Notes: generated from the sequence alone by a model not told the origin. Counted from the first letter of the stretch, positions 8,601 through 18,189 are shown. The stretch is 64,000 bases of DNA from Stenotrophomonas sp. BIO128-Bstrain (GCF_030128875.1 NZ_CP124620.1:3476001-3540000), one strand, 5' to 3'. A program made the numbers and translations.

Positions 8601-8742
8601 TACGTACTCGGCAACGGATCACGGGGAGGGACAGCAGTCGGCCATTGTCGCCGAGGCGGTGGCGCGCGGCGATCTGCACAGCAGCAAAGGTGAGCGACAG
8701 GGTAGCGCCATGCCATGCGTGGCCGCGCGGTGCATCATCGCG

Positions 8743-9294
8743 TCAGCGCGTCGCTGCGGCCGGTTCCGGATTGGCCGCCGCACGCTGGCGCTGCTCGCGG
8801 TTGCCGAGCTGGCGCTGCAGCGTGGCATCAAGGGTTACCGGGCGATCCCAGTGATCGTGGCTGGCGACGATGGCATGGCGCAGCGCGCGCCAGTGCAGGT
8901 TGGTCGGCGTGACCGGAAGCTCGGCGACCACGGCTTCCCAGCGCTTGGCCTCGCCCTCCTCCGGCACCGCGCGCGACCATTGCTGCACGCTCTCGCGGCA
9001 GGAACGTTCGATCACGTGGGCCCAGAAACAGGCGAAGTAGATGTCGCCCGCCTGCCAGCCGTGGGTGTGCATCAGCGCGGCGATGTAGCCGCGCGAGACC
9101 ACGGCGTAGCGCGAGACTTCATCCAGGAAGCTATCCGGGTAGCGCTCGGCGTAGTGGTTGATGTCCTGCAGTTGGGTATCCACCCAGGCATCCCCGGTGT
9201 CCACCACGTAGGCGGCGGACTTCTCCGGGGTCTGCTCGGCCGCCGCCGCCCAGGGCAGCATCAACAGCAGCGCGAGCAGCCCGGCGCGCATCAT
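8743..9294 (-). CDS. Small exported protein of unknown function coupled to the HAD gene
   Basis: A 183-residue protein with a clear signal peptide (MMRAGLLALLLMLPWAAAA). The mature part is rich in Trp, His and Arg (for example HGWQAGDIYFACFWAHV and TNLHWRALRHAIVASHDHWD) and has two Cys. Its ATG overlaps the stop of the upstream HAD gene as ATGA, so the two are translationally coupled; a second ATG three bases on is equally possible. I do not recognise a family. Coupling suggests a partner role with the phosphatase, but one is cytoplasmic and the other exported. Confidence 0.75.
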   Translation of the reverse strand: MMRAGLLALLLMLPWAAAAEQTPEKSAAYVVDTGDAWVDTQLQDINHYAERYPDSFLDEVSRYAVVSRGYIAALMHTHGWQAGDIYFACFWAHVIERSCRESVQQWSRAVPEEGEAKRWEAVVAELPVTPTNLHWRALRHAIVASHDHWDRPVTLDATLQRQLGNREQRQRAAANPEPAAATR

Positions 9295-10043
9295 CCGGCC
9301 TGCGCCGCCTTGGCTTCGATGGTGCGCAGCGCCTGCGGCCACTCGAAGGCGGTCGGTGCATCGACCATGCGCGGCTCATCGTCGGCGACGCCATGCTGGG
9401 TTTCGTGCGCCCAGGTCACCGCGTACGGGGTGTGGATGCCCCAGCCGCCCAGGGTGATCACCGGCTCGATGTCCGAGCGCAGCGAATTGCCGACCATCAC
9501 GAAGCGCTCGATCGGCAGATCGAACTCCTCCAGCACGCGGGCGTAGGTTTCCGGGTCTTTCTCGGAGACGATCTCGATGCGCGGGAACAGGTCGCGCAGG
9601 TTGGCCAGCTTGATCTTGGCCTCCTGGTGGAACAGGTCGCCCTTGGTGATCAGCACGACCGGGTAGTCGCGGGCGATCTCGGTGACCGACTCGCGGACGC
9701 CATCGATCAGCTCCACCGGGTGGCGCAGGGTGTCATGGCCGATGTCGAGCATCTGCTGCAGGTCGCGGGCGCTGATGGTCTGGTTGGTGATCTCGATGGC
9801 CGCTTCGACCATCGACAGCGTCATGCCCTTCACCCCATAGCCGAACACGCCGAGATTGCGCTGCTGCACTTCCAGCAGGTGGCGCGCGGTCTGGGTGTCG
9901 TGCACGTCGATATAGCGCGACAGGATGTCGAGGTAGTCCTGCTCGGCCTTGCGGTAGTAATCCTCGCTCTTCCACAGCGTGTCATCACCGTCAAAACCAA
10001 CCAGGCCGATAGCGCCTTGCGGCGTGGGCAGGGAAGTCATCAT
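9291..10043 (-). CDS. HAD-superfamily hydrolase
   Basis: A protein of about 250 residues with the haloacid dehalogenase motifs: motif I GFDGDDTLW with the nucleophile and acid Asp at about residues 18 and 20, motif II VVLITKGD, and the late VMVGNSLRSDIEP with the metal-binding Asp. These enzymes usually dephosphorylate small phosphoesters; the substrate cannot be read from sequence. The large insertion between motifs I and II suggests a helical C1 cap. ATGs at 10043 and 10040 are both plausible starts. The downstream exported protein overlaps its stop. A terminator separates it from the EF-hand gene upstream. Confidence 0.85.
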   Translation of the reverse strand: MMTSLPTPQGAIGLVGFDGDDTLWKSEDYYRKAEQDYLDILSRYIDVHDTQTARHLLEVQQRNLGVFGYGVKGMTLSMVEAAIEITNQTISARDLQQMLDIGHDTLRHPVELIDGVRESVTEIARDYPVVLITKGDLFHQEAKIKLANLRDLFPRIEIVSEKDPETYARVLEEFDLPIERFVMVGNSLRSDIEPVITLGGWGIHTPYAVTWAHETQHGVADDEPRMVDAPTAFEWPQALRTIEAKAAQAG

Positions 10044-10096
10044 CGGCCAAGGATACCAACAGCGGCGCAGCGGCCCCACCCCGGCGGCGCATAAAG

Positions 10097-10120
10097 AAAG
10101 GGCGGCCGAAGCCGCCCTTT
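10097..10120 (-). terminator. Terminator of the EF-hand gene
   Basis: aaagggcggc and gccgcccttt pair around a cgaa loop. On the minus strand it is followed by tttctttat and lies 33 bases past the stop of the EF-hand gene. Confidence 0.7.
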
Positions 10121-10152
10121 CCCCCTCACTGCGCTACCGGTGTCCCCGGTCC

Positions 10153-10569
10153 TTACCTGCTCTGCTGGGCGCCCGTATCTGCGGCCTTGCCCTGCTGGGC
10201 AGCCACGTACGCCTTGTATTCATCCGGCGAGAGCTCGCCGTCCTTGTTGGTGTCGGCCTGGTCGAACACCTGGGCAAGACCCGCGTTCACCTGTGCCTCG
10301 GCCTTGCTGATGGTGCCGTTGCCGTCGGTATCAACGCTGGCCCAGGTCTGGCCACCGCCTCCGTTGGCCTGCGCGGAGGCCTGCGCTGCGGCGTTGGCAG
10401 CGGTATCTGCTGCGTCGCCGGCCTGCGCCGCCGCCTGCTGTGCCTGGGCGGCCTGATTCTGGGCCTGCGCGGCACTGTGCTGCGCCGACTGGGCCATCGC
10501 CGGAATGGCCAGCACACTGCCTGCGGCGACGATCAGGGCGATCAGGGGCTTGCGGATGCGAGTAGTCAT
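10153..10569 (-). CDS. Exported EF-hand calcium-binding protein
   Basis: A 138-residue protein: signal peptide (about residues 1-26, ending AMAQS), a long Ala/Gln-rich helical segment (about 27-70), a short Gly tract, then two EF-hand loops, DTDGNGTISKAE and DTNKDGELSPDEY. The second matches the canonical D-x-N-x-D-x-E-x3-E ligand pattern; the first has Asp, Asp and Asn but a less standard last ligand. The start is fixed by AAGGAG eight to ten bases ahead of the ATG; an upstream in-frame ATG at 10752 is not supported. Likely a periplasmic calcium sensor or buffer. Confidence 0.85.
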   Translation of the reverse strand: MTTRIRKPLIALIVAAGSVLAIPAMAQSAQHSAAQAQNQAAQAQQAAAQAGDAADTAANAAAQASAQANGGGGQTWASVDTDGNGTISKAEAQVNAGLAQVFDQADTNKDGELSPDEYKAYVAAQQGKAADTGAQQSR

Positions 10570-10789
10570 TGGGGTGGTCTCCTTGGTTATGTGTTGCGCG
10601 GCCTGTTGTTTCCGCACGGCCCCACACTGCCACCCCGTTTGTGAATCGATATTGCCCCTTGATCGCACTGCGCACGCCGCCTTAACCACCTCCCCGAACG
10701 CGTGCATTACCGCAGTGGTTAGCCGCAGGTGAGCAGTTGGTAACACAGGCATTCAACGGCGGCGGATTTAACCGGATGCGAACGCAATC

Positions 10790-11167
10790 TCACGCGGCGT
10801 TGCTGTTTTTTTCGGCTGAGCGGGAACTGAACAAAAGCCACCCCAGTGCGACACCGCCGATCGCGCCGGCCACTTCGAGCACCACGCGTGAGCCCAGCTC
10901 GTTCGGATCGTGGATGCTGGCCAGGAACAACCGGGCGTACAGCGGCGACTCCAGCCGCATCATGCCCATGTAGAACAGGTTCCACGCATCGATGCCGGCC
11001 GAGGCCACGACCGCGATCACGCAGGCCCAGCCGATCGCGTGCCCATCGGTCCACCCGGCCCAGCGGCACAGTCGATGCCACAGCGCATACACCAGCAGCC
11101 CGACCAGCAGCGCGATCAGGCCCGCTTCCAGCGTTCCCAGCAATCCAAAATGCAGCGGCAGGTTCAT
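10790..11167 (-). CDS. Small integral membrane protein of unknown function
   Basis: A 125-residue protein with at least three hydrophobic segments (about residues 8-29, 44-64 and 95-113) and a polar C-terminal tail. No enzymatic motif is visible. It stands between the EF-hand gene and the dipeptidase gene, all on the minus strand, with gaps of 220 and 43 bases. Family not recognised. Confidence 0.7.
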   Translation of the reverse strand: MNLPLHFGLLGTLEAGLIALLVGLLVYALWHRLCRWAGWTDGHAIGWACVIAVVASAGIDAWNLFYMGMMRLESPLYARLFLASIHDPNELGSRVVLEVAGAIGGVALGWLLFSSRSAEKNSNAA

Positions 11168-11210
11168 CGTGGTCCGATCAGGCGGTCAGCGCACAGTGTA
11201 GCGGTGCGCC

Positions 11211-11945
11211 TCAGCGGACCGGCACGTCGTAGGCGGTGGTCGGCGCCGGCTCGGGCTGCAGGGTGAAGTGCCACCACTCCATCGGGTAGTTGGCGAAGCC
11301 GCGCCGGGCCATCGCCTGGCGCAGCTGCTGGCGGTGGCGGCGCTGCACCTCACTGATCTCCGGCGCATCGGTATGCGCACGCGGGCCGAAGAAATCGAAG
11401 TCGGTGCCCATGTCCATGGGGGCGCAGGGACCCGTGCGGCAATCGAGCAAGGTCAGGTCCACGGTGGCGGCGCGGCTGTGGCCGGAAGTCTCGGCGATGT
11501 AACCGCCCAGCAGGGCCGGCTTGTCGATGTCCGGATACTGCAGGGCCTTGCGCGACTGCTCGTGCGGGTCGTGCGCCCAGGCGACGAAGGCCTTCACCGC
11601 GTGGGCCGGGCGGTAGCAATCAAAGAGGCGCAGCGCGAAGCCTTCGGCGCGCAGGTCGGCCTCCACCTGGGCCAGCGCGGTGGCCGCCGGGGCGACCAAA
11701 TAGCACTTGGGCGCGTCATAGCCGGGCACGCGCCGGCCGGTGAAGTTGTCCACGCCGGCGTAGCGGATGTCCTGCTCGATTGCCGGTGCCAGTGTGCGGA
11801 TATCGACCAGCCCGGCCTCGGCCACGTCGCGGGCCGGCAAGACGGTGACCGCCGCCGCCGCGTGGGCACTGCCTGCCAGCAGCGCCAACAGCAGCGTGCT
11901 ACGGGCAATCGCCGACGCGGGAGAAGTGCAGGTCCTGGTAGTCAT
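11211..11945 (-). CDS. ddpX: D-alanyl-D-alanine dipeptidase, VanX/DdpX family
   Basis: A 244-residue exported zinc dipeptidase that splits D-Ala-D-Ala. Signal peptide spans about residues 1-30. Family motifs are FDCYRPAHAVKAF, the zinc-binding SGHSRAATVDLTL (the SxH...D motif) and the C-terminal EWWHF that contributes the catalytic Glu and zinc-binding His. The ORF overlaps the end of the upstream serine hydrolase gene by 47 bases in another frame, indicating tight coupling. In context it is the last gene of the leftward arm of the proposed peptidoglycan-peptide locus and would liberate D-Ala from the dipeptide end of stem peptides. Confidence 0.9.
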   Translation of the reverse strand: MTTRTCTSPASAIARSTLLLALLAGSAHAAAAVTVLPARDVAEAGLVDIRTLAPAIEQDIRYAGVDNFTGRRVPGYDAPKCYLVAPAATALAQVEADLRAEGFALRLFDCYRPAHAVKAFVAWAHDPHEQSRKALQYPDIDKPALLGGYIAETSGHSRAATVDLTLLDCRTGPCAPMDMGTDFDFFGPRAHTDAPEISEVQRRHRQQLRQAMARRGFANYPMEWWHFTLQPEPAPTTAYDVPVR

Positions 11946-13476
11946 AACTGAAGTCGATCTCCGGATCGATCGCGGCCAAGGTCAAGGTGGGCGGCGCACC
12001 CGGCTGCAGTTGCAACCAGGGCTCGGCATCGGCCCCGAGCGTATCCCACTGCACCAGCCAGCGCTCCCCGAGCTGCATGACCTGGCCACGCAGCCTCGGC
12101 GACTTGGCCACGCTGAAGCGCAGCGTGCCCTGCTGCGGGCAGAGCAGGGCCTCGCCCAGCCACGGGTCGCGGTAGCGGCCCTGCGCGGCCGCCGTGGTGC
12201 GAAGCGGGGCCGGACGACGCGCACGGGTATCCGGGCGCACCTGCCCGGCCTCGCGGCGCCCGGCGCGCTCCTGCTCGAGCAGAGCCAGATAGTGGTCCAC
12301 ATCTGCGCCGTCATCCGGCGCGGTGTAGTGCTTCAACGCCGCCTGCATCAGCGCGGTGCGTGCATCTTCGGCGTCGCTGTTGATCAGGATCACCACACCC
12401 ACCTTGCGGTCCGGCAGCAGCGCGAGTGAGGAGTACATGCCCGACAGCGTGCCGGTATGGGCCACCTTCCACTGCCCGTCCATGTCCGACAGGCGCCACC
12501 CATAGCCATAGGCGGAGACGTGCGCGTCGTCCCAGCGGCGCTGCCGCTCGCCCAGTGGCATCGGCATGTGCGCGGTCCACAGCGCGTGGCGCTGCACCGC
12601 GCCCAGCCACCCGGGTACGCGCGCGGGATCGAGCAGCACCTGCATCCAGCGGGTCATGTCGTGCAGGCTGCAACGGATGCCGCCGGCGGCCATCGAAGTC
12701 AGATCGGGACTGAGGTCGCCATCGGCACCGCGCACCACGCTGCGACCGTCCTTCCGTGTATGCGGCTGGGCAACATTGCCGACCGCCGTGACCGACCACG
12801 CGCCGACCTGGCAGCGATCCATCCCCAACGGCACGAAGACCTCCTCGCGCAGCAGTTGATCGTAGGGCTTGCCGCCGGCGGCAGCAGCGACTTCACCCGC
12901 CACCACATACATCAGGTTGTCGTAGGCATAGCCGCTGCGGAAGCTGGTGACCGGCTTGAGGTGGGCCAGCCCGGCGATGATGTCCTGCCGGGTAAAGCGG
13001 TTCGGCTCGGGCCACAGCATCAGATCGCCCGCCCCCAGGCCCAGGCCGCTGTTGTGGATCAGCAGGTCGCGCACCTGCATCTGCTGCGTCACCCACGGGT
13101 CATGCATGCGGAACTGCGGCAGGTACTTGATGACCGGGTCGTCCCAGCGCAGGAGACCGCGGTCGACCAGCCGGGCCAGCAGCGCGGCGGTCATCGCCTT
13201 GCTGTTGGAGGCGATCTTGAACAGGGTGTCCGGGTTGATGGCCTCGCCCTGCCCGGCCTGGCGCTCACCACGGGTGCCGGTGAAGACAACTTCCCCGTCT
13301 TCGACCACGGCCATGGCGATGCCGGGCAGGTGTTCATGGGTGACAGCCTGATCGAGCAGCCGATTGAACGTGTCGGCCGGATCGGCTGCCCATGCGCTGG
13401 GCGCGATGGCCAGGGTGCAGGACAGGCCAAGCGTGAGAAGGCGGGATGGGATACACGGTGAGGTGCGTGACTGCAT
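11899..13476 (-). CDS. Exported serine hydrolase, beta-lactamase/penicillin-binding fold (class C type)
   Basis: A 525-residue protein of the PF00144 family. With the start at 13476 it has a signal peptide ending near AWAAD, SxxK nucleophile motif SNSK at about residue 90-93, YDN near 185 and HTG near residue 350, all in the correct order for D-aminopeptidase or D,D-peptidase type enzymes. A C-terminal domain of about 130 residues resembles the DUF3471-type tail. The ATG is preceded by GAGGGA. It lies between the TonB receptor and the D-Ala-D-Ala dipeptidase, so an action on D-amino-acid peptides is more likely than antibiotic hydrolysis, but this is inference. Confidence 0.88.
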   Translation of the reverse strand: MQSRTSPCIPSRLLTLGLSCTLAIAPSAWAADPADTFNRLLDQAVTHEHLPGIAMAVVEDGEVVFTGTRGERQAGQGEAINPDTLFKIASNSKAMTAALLARLVDRGLLRWDDPVIKYLPQFRMHDPWVTQQMQVRDLLIHNSGLGLGAGDLMLWPEPNRFTRQDIIAGLAHLKPVTSFRSGYAYDNLMYVVAGEVAAAAGGKPYDQLLREEVFVPLGMDRCQVGAWSVTAVGNVAQPHTRKDGRSVVRGADGDLSPDLTSMAAGGIRCSLHDMTRWMQVLLDPARVPGWLGAVQRHALWTAHMPMPLGERQRRWDDAHVSAYGYGWRLSDMDGQWKVAHTGTLSGMYSSLALLPDRKVGVVILINSDAEDARTALMQAALKHYTAPDDGADVDHYLALLEQERAGRREAGQVRPDTRARRPAPLRTTAAAQGRYRDPWLGEALLCPQQGTLRFSVAKSPRLRGQVMQLGERWLVQWDTLGADAEPWLQLQPGAPPTLTLAAIDPEIDFSYDYQDLHFSRVGDCP

Positions 13477-13526
13477 GGAGTCCCTCGTCATGACCGGAGC
13501 GCGTGCAACCGAAGCCGCCCGTGGAA

Positions 13527-13557
13527 GGCAGGTGCCGACCCACTGTCGGCACCTGCC
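13527..13557. repeat. Perfect 13-bp hairpin between two operon genes
   Basis: ggcaggtgccgac and its complement enclose ccact. It lies just beyond the stop of the TonB receptor gene and before the serine hydrolase gene. Without a T-run it looks like an intra-operon stabilising or attenuating hairpin. Confidence 0.6.
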
Positions 13558-13571
13558 ACGTACGCGCCGGA

Positions 13572-16500
13572 TCAGAAGTTCCAGGTCACCATCAGCTGCG
13601 TGTAGCGCGGTGCCTGCCAGCGGGTGCCGGTGTTGAAGGTGTTCTCGCGCACCTGGCCCGGCTGGGCTTCATAACGCTGATGCACGTTGATGACGGTCTG
13701 GTTGTTGAACAGGTTGTAGACCGACAGGCGTGCGCTCAGGTCGATGCCCTCCACCGGCAGGCGCCAGGTGACGTTGGCGCCCATGGTCCACGTCCACGGC
13801 AGGCGACCGAAGGCACCACGTGGGCTGTACTCGAACTGGCGCTGGTCATACGACCCCGAACAGTTCGCCACGCACAGCCAGCCTGTGCCGCCGCCGCTGC
13901 CTTCGCTGGAGGTGCTGCCACCGGCGACCGTATCGTTGGGCCACATCACGCCGAACGCCGTGATCGGGCCACCGGACAGTACCTGCAGCGTGGTGCCGAA
14001 CGACCACTGCTCGTTCAGCGCATAGGCGGCGCGGAACTTGAACTGATGGCGGAAGTCGTTGAACAACGGCCCGTAGCGCTGGTTGTTGGACGGATGATCC
14101 CAATGCTGGACCATGCCGGTGTCGCCGTAGTTGGTGTCCGAGTTGACCGGGCCTTCGAAGTTGCCATCGCTGCGCGACCACAGGTAGGACGCGTTGAACA
14201 GCCACTTCTCGTCCCACGCGCGATCGATCTGGAACTCCAGGGCCTTGTAGGTGCGCTTGGGCTTGGAGTAGCCGACCACCTCCAGGCTGCCGCCCTTGCG
14301 GTAGCCATCCTTGGAGGTATCGATGGTGATCCAGCCCTCGGTGGCGCAGCCGATGCTGGAGTCGCCCCAGATCGTCAGGCTCTCGCCCGGGTTGGCGATC
14401 GGCCACAGGGTGGTGCCGGTCGGCCCGCACGGGGTGTGGTTGATGCGCATGTCATCCAGCGCGCGGTCCATCTTGCGGTAGGTCGCGTTGACGCCCCACG
14501 ACCAGGCCTGGTTGATCATGGTCTGGAAGCCGAGGATGTACTCATCCTGGTAGACCGCCTTCAGGTCCTTGTCCACGCTCTGGCGCAGGTCGGCCGCGCC
14601 GGTGTTCATGCGGGTATCGACCGGGCCGATCTGCTGGCCGATGACCGGGGCCATGTACGGTGCGCCGGTGACCGGGTTGGCCTGCTGCTGCCAGCCGTTG
14701 AGCACGTAGTAGGAGTACTCGTCGGTGAGGCCACCGGCGAAGTTGACGTTGATGTTGTTGGTCACCGGCAGGTAGTAACGGCCGGCGTTGCCGAACAGCT
14801 TGGTGCTGCCATTGCCCTTCATGTCCCAGGAGAAGCCGAAGCGCGGTGCGATCAGGTCATCCATCTTGATGAAGGCGTCGCCATCGGCGGTGCGGTTCTC
14901 GAAGCGGTCCCAGCGCACGCCGAGGTTCAACATCAGGTTCGGGGTGATGTTCCAGATGTCTTCCAGGTAGAAGGCGTTGGCCTCGGTCTCGAAGGTGCCT
15001 CCGGAGACGCGGTTGCGCGCGCGCAGCATCTCGGTCACGCCCGCGGGAACATAGGCATTGGCGCCGTCCCATACCTCATCACCCGGGCGGGCCACGTAGG
15101 CGGTATAGCTGAGCTGGGTCGGGCCCGGGTAGCGGGTGGACTGCTCGGTGGTCATCAACTCACGGTCCACGCCGAAGCGCAGCAGATGCGTGCCCAGCTG
15201 CCATTCGAAGTCCAGGCGGGCCACCTCGCGCGTGTCGTCGCGCTCGGCAACCGCGGCACCGGTAGGATGGCAGCCCGCGCGCAGGCCGTTGAGCTTGCCC
15301 AGGCGGGAGGCATAGCTGGCATCGGTGAACACCGGGCTGCACGCCTCATCGAGCGAGGAGTTGGTGAAAGCCCGCTGGTTGTTCTCGCCCACCATGGCGC
15401 GCGCGGTGAAGTTTTCGCCGAAGTGACCGGTGTACGTCGCCGACCAGTTCTTGCCACCGGTCTCGGTGACCGAGTCACCGCCCCACGCGCCGATCTGGTC
15501 GTCATCCCAGTCGTAGTTGTACGCGCCGTTGGTGATCTCGCCTTCGTCGGAGAAGGCCAGCAGTGCCAGGCTGTGGTTGTCGTTGATGTTCCAGTCCAGC
15601 TTGGCGCCCCAGAAGCCGTTGTCGCTCTTGTTCTTGAACCAGCTCAGCGCATCGGAGGAGGTGTTGTGGCCGGTGTCGTTGCGGTCCTCATACATCGCGA
15701 ACAGGAACAGCTTGTCCTTGATGATCGGACCGGACCCCCAGACGTTGGTCTTCAGGAACGAGTTGTTGTCGCGGCTTGCGTAGGAGTGCGGGGTGCCATC
15801 GCGGTGGAAGTGATCACGCGGGCTGGACCGCCATGCGCTGGGCTCGGCCGTCACCTCCACACCGCCCTGCAACTCGTTGGTGCCCGAGCGGGTGACTGCA
15901 TTGATCACACCGCCGGTGGAGCGGCCGAATTCGACCGAATAGCCGCCGGTCTTGACCTGGAATTCGTTGAAGAAGCCGAATGGCGCGCTGGAGAAGCCGC
16001 GGCGGGTATACATGTCGGTGACGTTCAGGCCGTTGATGAAGACCGCGTTCTCGGCCACCGAGGAGCCGGCGAAGGACAGGCCGCCGAACGAAGAATTGCC
16101 GCCCACCACGCCCGGCGCCAGCAGCGCCACCGCCGACAGATCCTGCGCGACCGGCAGGCGCGAGAGCTCCTGGCGGTTCACGTTGAACGAGGTTTCCGTG
16201 GAATACACGTCCACGCGATTGACGACGCGGGTGCCGACCACCTGCAGCGCATCGAGGTTGACCACGCCGCCACTGCTGGCCAGGTTGACGGTGGTCGTAC
16301 CACCGACCGCAACACTGACCGCGAACGGCTCGCCGAGCTTCTGGCCATCGCGGCTCACCTGCAGCTGGTAGTCGCCCACCGGTAGCTGGCCCAGGCGATA
16401 GCTGCCGTCGGCGCTGGCCGTCACTGTCCGGGTCAGGCCGGTCGCGTTGCTGACGACCGTGACCTGGTCACCGGCAGTGGCACGCCCCGCGACGGCACCG

Positions 16501-16598
16501 CTGACATTCTGTGCCGAAGCACTCATCGGTACCAGGCTGCCCAGACACGCCCCGAGCGCAACGCACAGCGCTGCCCGCTTCAATCGATTTACGTTCAT
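13572..16598 (-). CDS. TonB-dependent receptor, Oar-like, with N-terminal carboxypeptidase-regulatory domain
   Basis: A 1008-residue outer-membrane receptor. After the signal peptide (ending near SASAQ) comes a carboxypeptidase-regulatory beta domain (about residues 30-110: VSGAVAG...GSYRLGQLPVGDYQL), a plug domain (LDALQVVGTRV, later EFGRSTGGVINAVTRSGTNE) and a 22-strand-type barrel ending in the C-terminal aromatic WNF. These features match Oar/OmpA-related TonB receptors of xanthomonads. The start at 16598 (MNVNRLKRA) is favoured by the signal peptide. It is 43 bases downstream of the transglutaminase-like gene, so probably co-transcribed. The ligand is unknown; neighbours suggest peptides from peptidoglycan. 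Confidence 0.92.
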   Translation of the reverse strand: MNVNRLKRAALCVALGACLGSLVPMSASAQNVSGAVAGRATAGDQVTVVSNATGLTRTVTASADGSYRLGQLPVGDYQLQVSRDGQKLGEPFAVSVAVGGTTTVNLASSGGVVNLDALQVVGTRVVNRVDVYSTETSFNVNRQELSRLPVAQDLSAVALLAPGVVGGNSSFGGLSFAGSSVAENAVFINGLNVTDMYTRRGFSSAPFGFFNEFQVKTGGYSVEFGRSTGGVINAVTRSGTNELQGGVEVTAEPSAWRSSPRDHFHRDGTPHSYASRDNNSFLKTNVWGSGPIIKDKLFLFAMYEDRNDTGHNTSSDALSWFKNKSDNGFWGAKLDWNINDNHSLALLAFSDEGEITNGAYNYDWDDDQIGAWGGDSVTETGGKNWSATYTGHFGENFTARAMVGENNQRAFTNSSLDEACSPVFTDASYASRLGKLNGLRAGCHPTGAAVAERDDTREVARLDFEWQLGTHLLRFGVDRELMTTEQSTRYPGPTQLSYTAYVARPGDEVWDGANAYVPAGVTEMLRARNRVSGGTFETEANAFYLEDIWNITPNLMLNLGVRWDRFENRTADGDAFIKMDDLIAPRFGFSWDMKGNGSTKLFGNAGRYYLPVTNNINVNFAGGLTDEYSYYVLNGWQQQANPVTGAPYMAPVIGQQIGPVDTRMNTGAADLRQSVDKDLKAVYQDEYILGFQTMINQAWSWGVNATYRKMDRALDDMRINHTPCGPTGTTLWPIANPGESLTIWGDSSIGCATEGWITIDTSKDGYRKGGSLEVVGYSKPKRTYKALEFQIDRAWDEKWLFNASYLWSRSDGNFEGPVNSDTNYGDTGMVQHWDHPSNNQRYGPLFNDFRHQFKFRAAYALNEQWSFGTTLQVLSGGPITAFGVMWPNDTVAGGSTSSEGSGGGTGWLCVANCSGSYDQRQFEYSPRGAFGRLPWTWTMGANVTWRLPVEGIDLSARLSVYNLFNNQTVINVHQRYEAQPGQVRENTFNTGTRWQAPRYTQLMVTWNF

Positions 16599-16641
16599 TC
16601 CCTGCTCTCTCCTGCAGATGTGGAATCGTGGATACCGCCGT

Positions 16642-18114
16642 TTACCGCTTGGCCTCCAGTGGCACCACGTGCGACTGGACGTCGTAGTTCCATTGATCGA
16701 AATACAGGTTGCCGCCGGACCACTCGGCCTCGCCGCGCTGGGAATCCACCGTGTCCGACCGGAAGTGCTGCTTGGCCGGCACCAGTGGCTGGGCGTAGTC
16801 GTCGTTGAAGGCGATGCGATAGGCATCCAGCCCACCCAGATAGAAATCGCGCAGCGCGGGCTGCGGGCTGTCCAGGCGCCCGGTGGTGACATCCATCGGT
16901 ACCCAGCCGTAGGGCGCCAGGTACAGCGCGCCCCAGTCATGCAGGTTGTTGTAGCCGACCGCATCGTCGGAATAGACCATGCCCGACTGCCAGCGCGCGG
17001 GGATGCCGTTCAGGCGCAACAGCGCGATCAGCAGCAGCGTCTGCTGCCCGCAATCGGCGTGACCGGCGTGCAGCGCGTAGTCGCTGATGTTGGAGATCGT
17101 GGCGTACTCGCGGGCGCCGGCCCATGGAATCCGGTCCACGGCGTCGAACAGCTTCTGGACGATCTGGTAGGGATCGGTTTCGGTCCCGACCACCTGCTGC
17201 GAGAACGCGCGCAACGCCGGGGTGAACACCACGTGCGGCGCCTGCTCGGCGAGGTACGGCTTCAGCGCGGGGTCGTCCGGCGTGGGCTGGACCCTGGCAG
17301 GATCGATCGTGATATGCCGCGCGTACACGGTGACCGCGTAGCGGATCTGGAACTCGGTCGGGGTGCCGGCCACCGCCTTGCGTTCCAGGTAGGCGGTGCG
17401 TTGCAACGCACTGTCAGGCGCCACCTGGGCGCGGTCAGGCGTACTCGCGACCCAGGTGATGTCTTCCTGCTGGCCGGCGATGGCACGTGGGTAGGGAATC
17501 CATGCGCGGATGGTTTCCCCGGCCGGCACGGCATCGGGCTTGACCACCAGCGACTGGGTCACCTCGATGCGGCGCGGCACCAGGCTGGTCGCGCCCGTAG
17601 CGCGGGCGGCCGCGACGATCTCCTCATGGTGCGGGTGCAGATGCTCATAGGGGCCCTCCTTCGGCAGCGGGGCCCCGGGTGACCGCCGGGCGCGCGCCTC
17701 GGCGCTGATCCGGAACAGGTTGGACGGCGCGCGCTTGAAGTAGCGGCGCTGGCCATCGATATCCAGGTGTTCGATCAGGCCGGCAGAATCCCAGCGCGCG
17801 AATTCGTCATCGAGAAGGTCGGGAATCTGCTTGCGCAGCTGCGCCTTGGCCGCCGCCGCGTCCAGGGTGAAGTCCAGTCGCATGCGGCGCATCCGCTCGC
17901 GCTCGAAGGCATAGGCCTGACGCTCGGCATCCGACAGGCTCGGATCCTGCAACGCCGTGGCGATGTCGACCTCGGCCTGCGCGAACGCACCGCGGTCGAT
18001 GCCGGCGATCACCGTCGGCAGCGCGACCGGCGCGGCGGCCAGCCCCCACGGCAACGCCAGCAGACCAGCGCACAGGCACCAGACAGCAGGCAGAGGCAAT
18101 CGCGGTTTGCGCAT
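16642..18114 (-). CDS. Exported transglutaminase-like cysteine peptidase
   Basis: A 490-residue protein with a signal peptide (start MRKPRLPLPAV) and a transglutaminase-core domain in its second half. The catalytic triad is visible as HADCGQQ (Cys about 355), NLHDWG (His about 391) and PMDVTTG (Asp about 407). Bacterial members often cleave or rearrange peptide bonds rather than crosslink proteins. The N-terminal half is helical and Arg-rich with no recognised domain. It is the first gene of the leftward transcript, starting 146 bases from the divergent NlpC/P60 gene. Role in the locus: periplasmic processing of peptide ligands, by inference. Confidence 0.85.
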   Translation of the reverse strand: MRKPRLPLPAVWCLCAGLLALPWGLAAAPVALPTVIAGIDRGAFAQAEVDIATALQDPSLSDAERQAYAFERERMRRMRLDFTLDAAAAKAQLRKQIPDLLDDEFARWDSAGLIEHLDIDGQRRYFKRAPSNLFRISAEARARRSPGAPLPKEGPYEHLHPHHEEIVAAARATGATSLVPRRIEVTQSLVVKPDAVPAGETIRAWIPYPRAIAGQQEDITWVASTPDRAQVAPDSALQRTAYLERKAVAGTPTEFQIRYAVTVYARHITIDPARVQPTPDDPALKPYLAEQAPHVVFTPALRAFSQQVVGTETDPYQIVQKLFDAVDRIPWAGAREYATISNISDYALHAGHADCGQQTLLLIALLRLNGIPARWQSGMVYSDDAVGYNNLHDWGALYLAPYGWVPMDVTTGRLDSPQPALRDFYLGGLDAYRIAFNDDYAQPLVPAKQHFRSDTVDSQRGEAEWSGGNLYFDQWNYDVQSHVVPLEAKR

Positions 18115-18160
18115 CACAGGATCCACGGCGACACTTCCCAGGTGCGGGTGGGGTAATCGC

Positions 18161-18189
18161 TGTGTAACACGGGCCTGATAGCCGGTCAA
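18161..18189 (-). promoter_or_regulatory. Candidate promoter of the leftward arm
   Basis: On the minus strand TTGACC (plus 18184-18189) and TACACA (plus 18161-18166) are separated by 17 bases, 47 bases ahead of the transglutaminase-like start codon. Confidence 0.45.

Noticed and set aside
11899..13476. Antibiotic-resistance beta-lactamase
   Set aside because: The protein has the SxxK/YxN/HTG motifs but also a long C-terminal domain and sits among murein-peptide genes; a role in D-peptide hydrolysis is more likely than resistance.
13503..16385. Long plus-strand open frame of about 960 codons
   Set aside because: Antisense to the TonB receptor gene; the receptor has a signal peptide, plug and C-terminal aromatic residue.
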